NCBI GenBank assembly: GCA_024229515.1
Contig: JAAESI010000340.1
Location: forward strand, 1 to 64,000
DNA length: 64,000 bases
Direction: 5' to 3'
Origin: Pseudomonadota bacterium
GTDB lineage: Bacteria > Myxococcota_A > UBA796 > UBA9615
The first letter of the stretch is position 1. The number at the start of each line of letters is the position of its first letter. Below, piece after piece: positions 24,951 through 34,987 of the stretch. The notes under the pieces are model-generated. The model worked only from the letters and a program-made list of their open reading frames with translations. It did not search any database and was not told where the DNA came from. A program made the translations under genes and the position numbers.

Positions 24951-27064
24951 TCGGCCACCTGAATGATGAGGAGGGCGGGCTCGGAGTTGAACATGCCGTC
25001 GGAGACGATGAGGCCGACCACCCACGTGCCCGCGACGTCGGGGGCGAAGGAGGCGACCGGGGACGATCCGTCGGCGATGTCGTCGGTCGCGAGGTTGCTG
25101 TTGATGGGCTGGAAGTCGAAGTACCAGTAGTGGATCAGGGCGTCGTCGTCCGGATCCCAGGAGGCGGTGCCGTCGAGCACGATGGAGCCGCCGACCGACG
25201 TCAGTTCGTCGTCGTCGTTGGCGTCGGTGCAGCCGGCGTCCTGGCTGTCGGTGGCGCCGTCGCCGTCGTTGTCGATGCCGTCGTTGCAACCGGTCGCGCC
25301 GGGGCCGGCCTCGTCGAACGGGGCGACGAGGCAGTCGGGATCCTCGAAGTCGATCCAGCCGTCGGAGTCGGAGTCGAGGCCGTCGACGCAGTCGTCGGGG
25401 CCGTCGTCGGTCTCGGAGCCGTCGAAGCCGTCGGTGCACTCGGCGTCCTCGGCGTCCACGTCGCCGTCGCCGTCGTTGTCGGCGTTGTCGTTGCACTCGG
25501 TCACGCCGACGAAGGTCTCGTTGAAGGGCAGGGTCGAGCAGTCGGGATCGTCGCTGTCGATCCAGCCGTCGCCGTCGTCGTCGCCGCCGTTCTGGCAGTC
25601 GTCCGCCGAGGAGTCGACCTCGTCGTTGTCGAAACCGGTGCCGCACTGCCCGTCGGCGGAGTCGACGTCGCCGTCGCCGTCGTTGTCCGCGCCGTCGTTG
25701 CAGGCGGTGAAGATGAAGCCGGCTTCCGCGGTGGAGACCGTGCAGTCGGGGTCGAAGGCGTCGGTCCAACCGTCCGCGTCGTCGTCGATGCCGTTGTCGC
25801 AGTTGCCGGACGAGGTCAGCGAGGCGAGGGCGAACGGATCGTTGACGAAGAAGAAGCCATCGCAGTCGTTGTCGACGTCCAGGGGATCGTCGTCGACCTC
25901 TTCGGCACCCGGGTAGATGGAGTCGGCCGCGTCGTCGCAGTCGCCGATGCCGTCGGCGCAGCCGGTGCCGTCCTCGGCGCAGCCGTCGCCATCGTCGTCG
26001 TCGGCGTCCATGTCGTCGTCGGCGGTGCCGTCGCAGTCGTTGTCGAGGGTGTCGAGGAACTCGGGGGCGCCGGGGTAGGTGTAGGCGTTGCCGTCGTCGC
26101 AGTCGCCCGCCAGCGCGGACCAGCCGTCGCCGTCGTGGTCGATGAGGAAGTCCTCGTCGGCGAGGCCGTCGCAGTCGTTGTCGATGCCGTCAGCGACCTC
26201 GGGGTTGCCGGGGAAGGCGCTGGGGCCGTCGCCGTCGGCGTCGTCGTTGCAGTCGCCGGCCAGCTCGGTCCAGCCGTCATCGTCATCGTCGTAGGCGGCG
26301 GTCCCCTCGTCGGTGGTGCCGTCGCAGTCGTTGTCGACGTTATCGAGGGCCTCGGGAGCGTAGGGAGCGACCGCGGAGCTGTAGTCGTTGCAGTCGCCGT
26401 CGTCCTCGGAGTAGCCGTCGCCGTCGTCGTCGAAGGCCTCGGTGCCCTCGTCGGTGGTGCCGTCGCAGTCGTTGTCGATGCCGTCCGCGGTGCTGCCTTC
26501 GGGGGAGCCGGGGAAGACGTTGGTGGCCTCGTCGTCGCAGTCGCCGTCGACGTCGGCAAAGCCGTCGCCGTCGTCATCGGCGTCGGGGCTGCCCTCGTCG
26601 ATCTCGCCGTCGCAGTCGTTGTCGAGGCCGTCGGCCACGTCCGCGGCGCCGGGGTAGATGCTGGCGTTGGTGTCGTCGCAGTCCCCCTCGCGGAGCGAGA
26701 AGCCGTCGCCGTCGTGGTCGAGGCCGTAGCCGACGACCAGGTCGATGGCGTGCTGGGCGTCGCGGCCGCCGTCGGTGACGGTGACGGTGACGGCCACCAG
26801 CTGCTCGACCTCGGGGGCGGTCCAGTCGGTGGCGGCTTCGGCGGGGGCGGTCAGCTCGCCGGCTTCCGCGGTCCACTCGTAGGTGGGGGTGCCGACGGCC
26901 CCCTCGACCGTGATCTCCATCGTGATCGTCTCACCGGGGAGCACCACTGTGTTGGTGAAGCTGACCTGCGTGATCAGCAGCGGCGGAGGCGGGACCTCGG
27001 TCGGACAACCCGACAAAGCGAGGGAGAGCGCGAGAGGCAGAGCGAGCAGCAGCGGGCGAATCAT
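24947..27064 (-). CDS. MopE-like lipoprotein with Asp/Cys-rich putative metal-binding repeats
   Basis: MIRPLLLALPLALSLALSGC lipobox; many DGDGF...GDCDD...YPGA...DNDCDG repeats; ATGA overlap with the next gene. Confidence 0.85.
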   Translation of the reverse strand: MIRPLLLALPLALSLALSGCPTEVPPPPLLITQVSFTNTVVLPGETITMEITVEGAVGTPTYEWTAEAGELTAPAEAATDWTAPEVEQLVAVTVTVTDGGRDAQHAIDLVVGYGLDHDGDGFSLREGDCDDTNASIYPGAADVADGLDNDCDGEIDEGSPDADDDGDGFADVDGDCDDEATNVFPGSPEGSTADGIDNDCDGTTDEGTEAFDDDGDGYSEDDGDCNDYSSAVAPYAPEALDNVDNDCDGTTDEGTAAYDDDDDGWTELAGDCNDDADGDGPSAFPGNPEVADGIDNDCDGLADEDFLIDHDGDGWSALAGDCDDGNAYTYPGAPEFLDTLDNDCDGTADDDMDADDDDGDGCAEDGTGCADGIGDCDDAADSIYPGAEEVDDDPLDVDNDCDGFFFVNDPFALASLTSSGNCDNGIDDDADGWTDAFDPDCTVSTAEAGFIFTACNDGADNDGDGDVDSADGQCGTGFDNDEVDSSADDCQNGGDDDGDGWIDSDDPDCSTLPFNETFVGVTECNDNADNDGDGDVDAEDAECTDGFDGSETDDGPDDCVDGLDSDSDGWIDFEDPDCLVAPFDEAGPGATGCNDGIDNDGDGATDSQDAGCTDANDDDELTSVGGSIVLDGTASWDPDDDALIHYWYFDFQPINSNLATDDIADGSSPVASFAPDVAGTWVVGLIVSDGMFNSEPALLIIQVAE

Positions 27065-27281
27065 GGAAATCCCTGGAGCGAACACACGTGTCCATGGGGC
27101 CAGGCGGCCCGGAACATCGCATTGTACGTCGGCCGTTTCCGCTGACAAGGCACGCACGCGGGCTCCTCCAGACACTCCCGGTCGGGGTTGAGGACCCGTG
27201 GGCGGGCGAGTCGTTACACTCGCGCCGATCGTGGCTCCTCCTACTCCTGATCGACTGCACCATCCCCGGGCCCTCACGCGC

Positions 27282-27962
27282 GTGCGCGTGTGTATTCCTG
27301 CCCGACTGACCTCGGAGCGGCTCCCGGGCAAGCTCCTGGCCCCCTGGGGTGGGCACACGGTGCTCGAGGAAGTGGTGGACATCGGGGCTGCGGCGGGGTT
27401 CGGGGAGGTCGTCGTGGCGACCGACAGCGACCGGATCGCGGCGGTCGCGGCGGCGGCAGGCGCGATCGTCGCGAGGACTTCATCGAGGCCGCGGAACGGG
27501 ACGGAGCGGATCGCCGAGGCGGCGGCCGACGGAGCGTTCGGGCACGCCGAGGCGGTGATCAACCTGCAGGGGGACGCGGTGGGGGCGACGCCAGCGTTGA
27601 TTGGCGCGGTCGCGGCTGGATTGCTGCGGGCGGACCTCGCGACGGTGGCGGTGCGGTCGACCCGGCCCCACGCCGGCGGACGCACGACGGTCACGGCGGC
27701 GGGGGGCTTCGCGACCGACTTCGCGCGGCGGGAGCTCGATCCCGGGGACGCCGGGGGGGCGAGGCTGCTGCACGTCGGGATCTACGGGTATCGGATCGAA
27801 GCGCTGCGCGAGGCGGCGGCGCTGGCGATGACGGCCCGCGAGCAGGCGGAGTCGTTGGAGCAGCTGCGGTGGTTGGACCACGGGAGGCGGATCGCGTTGG
27901 CCGTGGTGGACGGGAGCGCCGGCCTCGCCCACGCCGTCGATCGGCCGGACGACCTCCGCTAA
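27282..27962 (+). CDS. 3-deoxy-manno-octulosonate cytidylyltransferase-like protein (KdsB family, divergent)
   Basis: VCIPARLTSERLPGKLLAPWGGHTVLEEVV, VVATDSDRIAA, NGTERIAEA, INLQGDAVG, LLHVGIYGYRIEALR, EQLRWLDHG. Confidence 0.75.
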   Translation: MRVCIPARLTSERLPGKLLAPWGGHTVLEEVVDIGAAAGFGEVVVATDSDRIAAVAAAAGAIVARTSSRPRNGTERIAEAAADGAFGHAEAVINLQGDAVGATPALIGAVAAGLLRADLATVAVRSTRPHAGGRTTVTAAGGFATDFARRELDPGDAGGARLLHVGIYGYRIEALREAAALAMTAREQAESLEQLRWLDHGRRIALAVVDGSAGLAHAVDRPDDLR

Positions 27963-28896
27963 CGCAGCCCCAACGCGTCGACGATCATCGTGCCGAGGGC
28001 GTCGATGGTCGACGGCGAGTTCCCCTCCACCCGGTTGTTCACCAGGATGTACGCCTCCGAATCGGTCTCGATGGCCCGCTTCGCCAGGCGCACGATGTCC
28101 CGCCGCATCTCCGGCTGGACCTGCTGCAGCCGGTCGTAGGGGGCGAAGCGGTCCACGGAGCGCTGGTAGCTGTACCCCCGCGGGGTCAGCAGGCGGGCGA
28201 CGTAGAAACCCGAGCGGATTCCCCCCCCCCGGCCGCCGCTTTGCGCATCTGGTCCACCAGCGACGGCATCGTCCCCCAGTGGTTGACGACGTGGGTCACG
28301 CCGTGCTCGGCGAGCACCGCGAAGTAGCGGGTGTCCAGGACCTGGGGGGTGCGCAGCTCGATCGCGTACTGATGCCGCTTCGGGATCCCGCTGAGAAAGC
28401 CGTCCAGCCGGGTGACGAACTCCTCGAGGTCGGCGAACGTCCGGTAGACGTCCTGGAACTGGAACATGAACGGACCCGTGTGGGCGAGAAAGTCCTGCCG
28501 CTCGAACGGAGCGATGAATTCGTCCCGAAACATCACCGGATCGAGGAAGTGGGGGTTCTCCTTCCCGGCTAGATCGCCATAGCGCCGGGAGTTCCCGTAC
28601 TTCGGGATCGTCACTCTGTCCCACACCTTGGCGAGCCACTTCATCCCCTTGGGGATCCGTTCGACGTAGCTGTCCAGCTGGGACGTCTTGGGCGGCGTAT
28701 AGAACGTGTGATCCAGCCCGATCGCACGAAACCAGGGAAACTCGGCGTACTCCCGCAGACTCTCTGTCTCAAACGCCTTTTTGGACTTGTACTCGCGCTT
28801 GTAGGTCTGGCCCTTCCAGCCGTCGTACTTCCACGAGCTGCACCCGAAACGGATGTTGGGGGGCAGCAGTCGCGCGGCGTCCAGATCGAAACCCAC
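27959..28896 (-). CDS. DUF72 family protein, frameshifted at a C10 homopolymer (28221-28230)
   Basis: IRFGCSSWKYDGWKGQTY, FRAIGLDHTFYTPPKTSQL, FMFQFQDVYRTFAD, YAIELRTPQVL; C-terminal DUF72 part RSVDRFAPYDRLQQVQPEMRRDIVRLAKRAI...YILVNNRVEGNSPSTI lies in another frame. Confidence 0.8.
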
Positions 28897-28920
28897 CTCA
28901 GCCGTATACCCTTGGAGGAC

Positions 28921-30069
28921 GTGCGCGCGTTCGGACGATCCATCCGCCCCGAGTGGCTGCTCGAGGAGGGCATGACCTTCCTCAACCACGGCTCGTTCGG
29001 GGCCACGCCCCGGCGCGTGCTCGCGGCCCAGGACCGGTGGCGGCTGGCGATGGAGCGGCAGCCGGTGCGGTTCTTCATCGACGAGCTCGGACCCGCGATA
29101 CGGGAAGCCGCGCACGCGCTCGCGCGCACGATGGGTGCACGCGGAGAGGACCTCGCGTTCGTCGAGAACGCCACCGGCGGGTGCAACGCAGTCCTGCGAT
29201 CGATCCGGTTCGAACCGGGGGACGAGATCGTCGGCACTGGCCACATCTACCCAGCCGTCGACGCCACCATCCAGTACGTGTGCGACTGCACCGGGGCGGT
29301 GCCGGTGATGGTCGAGGTTCCCTTCCCCGCATCCGACCCCGACGAGGTCACTCGGCGCTTCCTCGCCGCCCTCACGGATCGCACGCGGCTCGTGGTGCTC
29401 AGCCACATCACGTCCGCGACCGCGCTGGTGCTCCCGATCGAGCCGATCACCGCCGCCTGCCGGGAGCGCGGGATCGGCGTGCTGATCGACGGTGCGCACG
29501 CCCCCGGCATGGTGCCGCTGGACCTGCCCGCGCTCGGCGCCGACTGGTACACGGGCAACGCCCACAAGTGGCTGAACGCGGCCAAGGGGTGCGCCTTCCT
29601 GTGGACGAATCCGGACTCCCGGTTCGACCGCGTGAGCCTCCACCCCGCCGTGATCTCCCTCAGCTACCCCGCCGGCTTCCCCGATGAGTTCGACTGGGTC
29701 GGCACCCGGGATCCGTCGGCGTGGCTGTCCGTCACCGAAGCGCTGGCGTTCCTGGACGAGTGGGGGATGGAGCGCGTGCGCCGGCACAACCACGAGCTCG
29801 TGCTCGCCGGGGGAGCCCTCCTCGCCGACGGCTGGGGGGTCGAGCCCGCCGCGCCGCCGGCGATGACCGGATCCATCCTCGCGCTCCCCTGCCCCGTCGA
29901 GGTCGAACCGACCAAGGAGGCCTGCGACGCGCTGCGCCTGCGCTGGTGGCGGGAGCACCGCGTCGAGGCGATGGCGGTGGCCTTCGCGGGGCGCGCGTGG
30001 GTGCGCATCAGCGCCCAGATCTACAACGAGCTGGCCGACTACCAGCGGCTGCTGGAGATCACCCGATGA
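28921..30069 (+). CDS. Class V aminotransferase (isopenicillin N epimerase-like)
   Basis: FLNHGSFGATPRRVLAAQ, FVENATGGCNAVLRSI, VLIDGAHAPGMVPLDLPALGADWYTGNAHKWLNAAKGCAFLW. Confidence 0.92.
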   Translation: MRAFGRSIRPEWLLEEGMTFLNHGSFGATPRRVLAAQDRWRLAMERQPVRFFIDELGPAIREAAHALARTMGARGEDLAFVENATGGCNAVLRSIRFEPGDEIVGTGHIYPAVDATIQYVCDCTGAVPVMVEVPFPASDPDEVTRRFLAALTDRTRLVVLSHITSATALVLPIEPITAACRERGIGVLIDGAHAPGMVPLDLPALGADWYTGNAHKWLNAAKGCAFLWTNPDSRFDRVSLHPAVISLSYPAGFPDEFDWVGTRDPSAWLSVTEALAFLDEWGMERVRRHNHELVLAGGALLADGWGVEPAAPPAMTGSILALPCPVEVEPTKEACDALRLRWWREHRVEAMAVAFAGRAWVRISAQIYNELADYQRLLEITR

Positions 30070-33000
30070 CGGCCCCCGAGGGGCCCATCCGGTTGGGGCC
30101 GTTCACGCTCGAGGAGCGGATCGGGCAAGGCGGCATGGGCGTGGTCTGGCGCGCCCTCCACGACGGCTCGGGACTCGCCGTCGCGATCAAGGTGATGACC
30201 GGGGAGAAGGCGAAGAACGACCGGTATCGCGCCTCCTTCCGGGACGAGGTGCGCGCCGTCGCCGGACTGGACCACCCGGGCGTGGTGGTCGTGCTCGACC
30301 TGGGGGAGATCGACGCCGAAGCGGAGGCCGCCTCCGACGGCGAGCTGGTCGCGGGCAGTCCTTGGATGGCCATGGAGTTGGCCATGCTCGGCACCCTCCA
30401 CGAGATCGCTCGCCCGCTGCCGTGGAGCCGGCTGCGCCAGGTGCTGCTGGGCCTGCTGGGTGCGCTCGGCCACGCGCACAGCCGCGGGATCGTGCACCGG
30501 GATCTGAAGCCGCCGAACGTGCTGCTGGGGTGCGCCGGGGATCGCAGCGCCGACGGCCCCGACGGCGACGGAGCGTGGGACGGCACCGTTCGCCTGACCG
30601 ACTTCGGGCTCGCCCACGCCGGCGAACAACGGTCGCCCGACAACACCGAGCTGATCACCGCCGGCACCCCGCACTACATGGCACCGGAGCAGTTCCGCGG
30701 GCATTGGCGCGACTACGGCCCCTGGACCGATCTGTACGCCCTCGGCTGCCTGGCGTGGGAGTTCTCCCTCGGCCGCCTCCCGTTCACCGGCGACAACATC
30801 GTCTCGCTCGCGTTCGCTCACACCATCGGCGAGCGGCCGACGTGGGACGAGGAGAAGGCCGAACGGCTCCCCCCCAGGCTGCGCGACTGGATCCGCCGGC
30901 TGATCGAACGGGAGCCCAGCGCGCGGTTCCAGCGCGCCGCCGACGCAGCCTGGGCGCTCACCCAGCTGGAGGTCCCCGAGGAGCTTTGGGACTCCGTCCC
31001 GCCGATGGGCACGGAGCACCACAGCTCGGTCGCGCCCCTGACCCCCGCGAGCGAGACCTTCTTCCTCACCGTCGGGCAGGTCAGCCCCACCGGCGGCGCC
31101 CCCTCCGACCTGGGCCCCCTGGGAGCGGTGGCCGGGTTCGGCGGCGCCACGGCCCGCATCGCGGTGGTGGACGACACCTTCGAGGACGAGCCCGCCACGG
31201 CCGAGCTGCCGCCGATCCCCGAGACCTGGCGGCGCCCGGGCGGGGATCGGCCGTCGATGCGGCTTCGCGGCGCCGGCCTGGGGCTGTTCGGGCTTCGCGC
31301 CGTGCCCCTGGTGGGCCGACGCCAGGCACGCGACACCTTCTGGGGAGCGCTTCGCGACGTCGGCTCCACCGGGTGGCCGCGCGCGCTCCTGCTCCACGGC
31401 CCGGCCGGCACCGGCAAGACGGCGCTGGTGCAGTGGCTCGCACGCCGCGCTCACGAAGTCGGCGCCGCCTCGGTCGTCCGCGCCGTCCACGCACCCATCC
31501 CGGGGCCCGACCACGGCCTCGAGGCCGCGATCGCCCGGCACCTGCAGACGGTCGGCCTCGATCGTGAGCTACTCCTCGAGCGGCTGGAACAGCTGCTCGT
31601 CGCGTCCGGCCTCGACGCGGAGGGGGAAGCCCGCGAGCTCGCCGCCGTCCTCGATCCCCAGGAGGGCGAGGGACCGGGCTGGGCGCAACGCCACCAGGTC
31701 ATCCTCCGCACGCTCGGCTACCTCGCCGAGGACCGGCCGGTGGTGCTGCACCTGGAGGACGTGGCGTGGTCCGCGGACAGCCTCGCCGCCGTCGCCGAGT
31801 TGCTCCAGAGGCCGGGCCGCCGCCTCCCCGTGCTCGTGGTGATGACCGCCCGCGACGACGACATCGCAGCGGCCGGCAGCCGCGACGAGATCGACGCAGT
31901 GCTGCAGATCGAGCGCTCCGGCGAAGTGGAACTCGGGCCCCTCCCCGATGGGGATCGGCAAGCCCTCGTCACCGAACTGCTCGGCTTCCGCACCGGCCTC
32001 GCCGCCCGCATCGACGAACGCACCGGAGGCAGTCCGCTCTTCCTCGTGCAGCTCGTGGGGGGCTGGGTCGAACGCGGTCTGTTGGTCGCCGGGGAGCACG
32101 GCTTCGAGCTCGCCCCCGGCGCCGATGAAACGCTGCCGGATGACCTCCACACGGTCGCCGTGCAGCGGATCGAGGCCGCCCTCGACGGGCTCGACGCCAG
32201 CGCCGGGCTCGCCCTCGAGGCCGCTGCCGCGCTCGGCTCTGAGGTGGCCCTCGGGGAGTGGACCCAGGTCTGCCTCGACCAGGAACTGAGCGTCCCCCTG
32301 GGACCGTTGCTGGAGCGCTTGCTCACCACCCGCCTCGCCGATCGCACCGACCGCGGCTTCCGCTTCGCCACCGCCATCGTGCGCGAGGCGCTGGAGCGCC
32401 GGGCCGACGAAGCAGGCCGCCGGGCGGGGTTCCACCGCGCCTGCGCCGCGATGCTCGAGGAACTGGGAGCCACCGGCGGTGAACGTCGGGGGCTGCACCT
32501 GCTCGCTGCCGGCGCCGCCGAAGACGCCCTCGCGCCGTTGCTCGCAGGCGCGCGGCTGCGCCAGGGGCGGTCAGATCCACGGGGGGTGCTGGCGCTGCTG
32601 GAGCGACGTCGGCAGGCGCTGTCGTCGCTGAATCTGCCCGAAGCCGATCCCCGCGCGGGAGCCGGCCGCGCGCTGGCCGCGTGGGCTCATCGGGCGCTCG
32701 GCGATCTGGCCCGAGCCGACGCGATCGCCACCGACGCCGAGGAGGCCGGCCGCGCCCACGACTGGCCCGCGGTCGTCGCCGAGGCAGCGCTCATCCGGGC
32801 CCAGACGGCGCACGCGCGGGGCGACTTCGAGGCGAGCCGCCGGGACCACCAACGGGCCCGCCTGCTGTGCCGCGACGCGGGGCTGGAGCGGGAAGCGACC
32901 CAGGCGATCCAGGGGCTCGCCGACGTCTCCCTGCGCAGCGGGCGGATCGAAGAAGCCGAGGAGCTCTTCGCCCGGGCCGGCTCGCTGTTCGCCCGCCTCG

Positions 33001-33653
33001 GCCGGTCCGTCGAGCACGCCGACTGCGTGCGCGCCCGGGCCCTCTGCGCCAGCCGCCAGGGACGGGCCGACGAGGCCCTGGACCTGCTCCGAGAAGCGCT
33101 CGCGGCGTACGAAGCGGCGGGCAACCGACGGGGCATGGCCGACACCCTCAACTCGCTGGCCGAACGGGCCCGCGCGGCCGGGCGCGTGTCCGACGCCGAA
33201 GATGGCTACCGCCGCGCCCTCGCCCTGCACGAAGCGGCCGGTGTCGGCGGGGAGATGCCGAGGATCAACCTCGCCCTGCTGCTCCTCAGCGTGGATCGCA
33301 TGGCCGACGCCGCCCGGGTGCTGGATCCGGCCATCACACGCCTGCGGGACGCGGGGCGCCAGGGACTGCTCGGCTGCGCGCTCGCCGCGGCGCTCCCCTG
33401 CCGGGCCGCCGAGCGACGGTGGGAGGCGTTTGCTCGCACCCTCACGGAGGCCCGCACGCTGCTGCGCGCCGGGGGGATCTCCGAGGCGGACGTGGCCGAG
33501 GTCGTGGAGCAGGGGGGCCGGCTCGCGTTGATGGAGGAGCGAGCGGCGGAGGCGATCGAGGCGTGGGCCCTCGCCGAAGAGCAGTGGCGAGGCGCGGGCC
33601 GGAGCGACGAAGCGCGGCGGCTGGCCGCGGAGTTGGCGACGGTCCCTCGCTGA
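30066..33653 (+). CDS. Serine/threonine protein kinase fused to an AAA-type ATPase and TPR-like repeats
   Basis: Kinase GQGGMGVVWRA, AIKVM, HRDLKPPNVLL, DFGL, APEQ; VPLVGRRQAR...LLLHGPAGTGKTALVQWLARRA; C-terminal TPR-like repeats; 1195 aa. Confidence 0.93.
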   Translation: MTAPEGPIRLGPFTLEERIGQGGMGVVWRALHDGSGLAVAIKVMTGEKAKNDRYRASFRDEVRAVAGLDHPGVVVVLDLGEIDAEAEAASDGELVAGSPWMAMELAMLGTLHEIARPLPWSRLRQVLLGLLGALGHAHSRGIVHRDLKPPNVLLGCAGDRSADGPDGDGAWDGTVRLTDFGLAHAGEQRSPDNTELITAGTPHYMAPEQFRGHWRDYGPWTDLYALGCLAWEFSLGRLPFTGDNIVSLAFAHTIGERPTWDEEKAERLPPRLRDWIRRLIEREPSARFQRAADAAWALTQLEVPEELWDSVPPMGTEHHSSVAPLTPASETFFLTVGQVSPTGGAPSDLGPLGAVAGFGGATARIAVVDDTFEDEPATAELPPIPETWRRPGGDRPSMRLRGAGLGLFGLRAVPLVGRRQARDTFWGALRDVGSTGWPRALLLHGPAGTGKTALVQWLARRAHEVGAASVVRAVHAPIPGPDHGLEAAIARHLQTVGLDRELLLERLEQLLVASGLDAEGEARELAAVLDPQEGEGPGWAQRHQVILRTLGYLAEDRPVVLHLEDVAWSADSLAAVAELLQRPGRRLPVLVVMTARDDDIAAAGSRDEIDAVLQIERSGEVELGPLPDGDRQALVTELLGFRTGLAARIDERTGGSPLFLVQLVGGWVERGLLVAGEHGFELAPGADETLPDDLHTVAVQRIEAALDGLDASAGLALEAAAALGSEVALGEWTQVCLDQELSVPLGPLLERLLTTRLADRTDRGFRFATAIVREALERRADEAGRRAGFHRACAAMLEELGATGGERRGLHLLAAGAAEDALAPLLAGARLRQGRSDPRGVLALLERRRQALSSLNLPEADPRAGAGRALAAWAHRALGDLARADAIATDAEEAGRAHDWPAVVAEAALIRAQTAHARGDFEASRRDHQRARLLCRDAGLEREATQAIQGLADVSLRSGRIEEAEELFARAGSLFARLGRSVEHADCVRARALCASRQGRADEALDLLREALAAYEAAGNRRGMADTLNSLAERARAAGRVSDAEDGYRRALALHEAAGVGGEMPRINLALLLLSVDRMADAARVLDPAITRLRDAGRQGLLGCALAAALPCRAAERRWEAFARTLTEARTLLRAGGISEADVAEVVEQGGRLALMEERAAEAIEAWALAEEQWRGAGRSDEARRLAAELATVPR

Positions 33654-33721
33654 AGTTGTCGATCTTCACATCAGCACAGCGTCTCAAGATCTCGGTCACA
33701 ACCCCTCGCTAGGCTGCCTGT

Positions 33722-34987
33722 GTGACGGCCTCCGCCTCCACCGACCGATTCGTCGGCAGCGTGCTCCTCCCGCTCCTGACCGAGATCGACTTCACGCGGC
33801 TCGAAGAGGGCCACGTGGCGCAGCTCCGCAAGCTCTGCGTCGAGCGCCTGGAGCTCAGCGCACCCGAGGGCGGCACGCTCCGCACCCTCGGCGGACGACG
33901 CGAGTTGGCGCGCCTGGGCGGCGATCTCGGCACCGTCCTGGTGAGCTGCCGGGCCTTCTTCGCCCTGCTCCAGGCCGACGACGTCGGCGAGGTCCTCGTC
34001 AACGGCCCCCACCGCGTGCAGATCGAACGGGGCGGACGCCGCTTCGACGTCGACGCCGCGTTCCCCGCCACTGAGGTGCTGCTCCAGCTCGTGCGGTGGC
34101 TCACGGCCGGGATCGGACGGCCCGCCACGGCCGCCAACCCGACCTCGGACGGGCGCCTCCCCGACGGCTCCCGCATCAGCGTCGTGCTCCCGCCGGTGGC
34201 GGTGGACGGGCCCGTGCTTTCGATCCGCCGAAGCCGGCACCTGGGCTACGAGTTGGAAGGGCTCGCGGGCACCGAGATGTTCCCGCCCCCCGTGGTCGGG
34301 CTGCTGCGGGCCGCGGTCATCGCCCGCCTCAACATCCTCGTCTCCGGCTCGGCCGGATCGGGCCGGACCACCCTGCTGGGCGCGTTGGCCCGCTGCGGCA
34401 ACCCCGCCGAGCGGCTCGCCACGATCGAGGAGATCGCAGAGCTCCAGCTCGCCCGTCCGCACGTCATGCGACTCGAGACGGGCCCCGGCGCGCCGGCCCA
34501 GGAGCTGCTGCGGCAGGCGATCCGGATGCGCCCCGACCGCCTGATCGTCGGCGAGCTCGCAGGCCCCGAAGCGAGCGAGTTCTTGCAGGCGATGTCGTCG
34601 GGGTTTGGTGGGTCGCTCGCCGCCATCCGGGCGGCGTCACCACGCGACGCGGTCGAGCGGCTGGAGACCTTCGTGGCGACCAGCGACCCCGGGGTGGGCG
34701 AACGCTCGATCCGGCGTCAGATCGGACGGACCATCGACCTCGTGGTCCACCTGGAGCGGCTGGCCGACGGCCGGCGGGTGCTGTCCTCGCTGTGCGAGCC
34801 GACCTCCGGCGATCCGGTGAAGCTGCAGGAGATCATCCGCTTCGTTCCCCACAGCGAGGGACCCACCGGACGCAACTGCGGGACCTTCGCCGCCACCGGG
34901 ACCAAGCCAGCGATGCTCAAGCGGCTCGAGCGAAGGGGTCTGCACCTTCCACCTGAATTGTGGAAGCTCCAGCACGCAGTGGCCTGA
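33722..34987 (+). CDS. CpaF/VirB11-like secretion ATPase homologue, degenerate motifs
   Basis: ILVSGSAGSGRTTLLGALARC, AERLATIEEIAELQL, LLRQAIRMRPDRLIVGELAGPEASEFLQAMSSGFGGSLAAIRAASPRDAVERLE. Confidence 0.85.
   Translation: MTASASTDRFVGSVLLPLLTEIDFTRLEEGHVAQLRKLCVERLELSAPEGGTLRTLGGRRELARLGGDLGTVLVSCRAFFALLQADDVGEVLVNGPHRVQIERGGRRFDVDAAFPATEVLLQLVRWLTAGIGRPATAANPTSDGRLPDGSRISVVLPPVAVDGPVLSIRRSRHLGYELEGLAGTEMFPPPVVGLLRAAVIARLNILVSGSAGSGRTTLLGALARCGNPAERLATIEEIAELQLARPHVMRLETGPGAPAQELLRQAIRMRPDRLIVGELAGPEASEFLQAMSSGFGGSLAAIRAASPRDAVERLETFVATSDPGVGERSIRRQIGRTIDLVVHLERLADGRRVLSSLCEPTSGDPVKLQEIIRFVPHSEGPTGRNCGTFAATGTKPAMLKRLERRGLHLPPELWKLQHAVA

Noticed and set aside
23700-26700. CRISPR-like periodic DNA repeats
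   Set aside because: Periodicity comes from protein repeats (GTCGTCGTC-type codons); units vary in sequence and there are no constant repeats with unique spacers.
25130-27145. 671-aa plus-strand Val/Ala/Gly-rich ORF
   Set aside because: Complement of the Asp-rich MopE repeats (GAC/GTC), so an artefact of the repeats.
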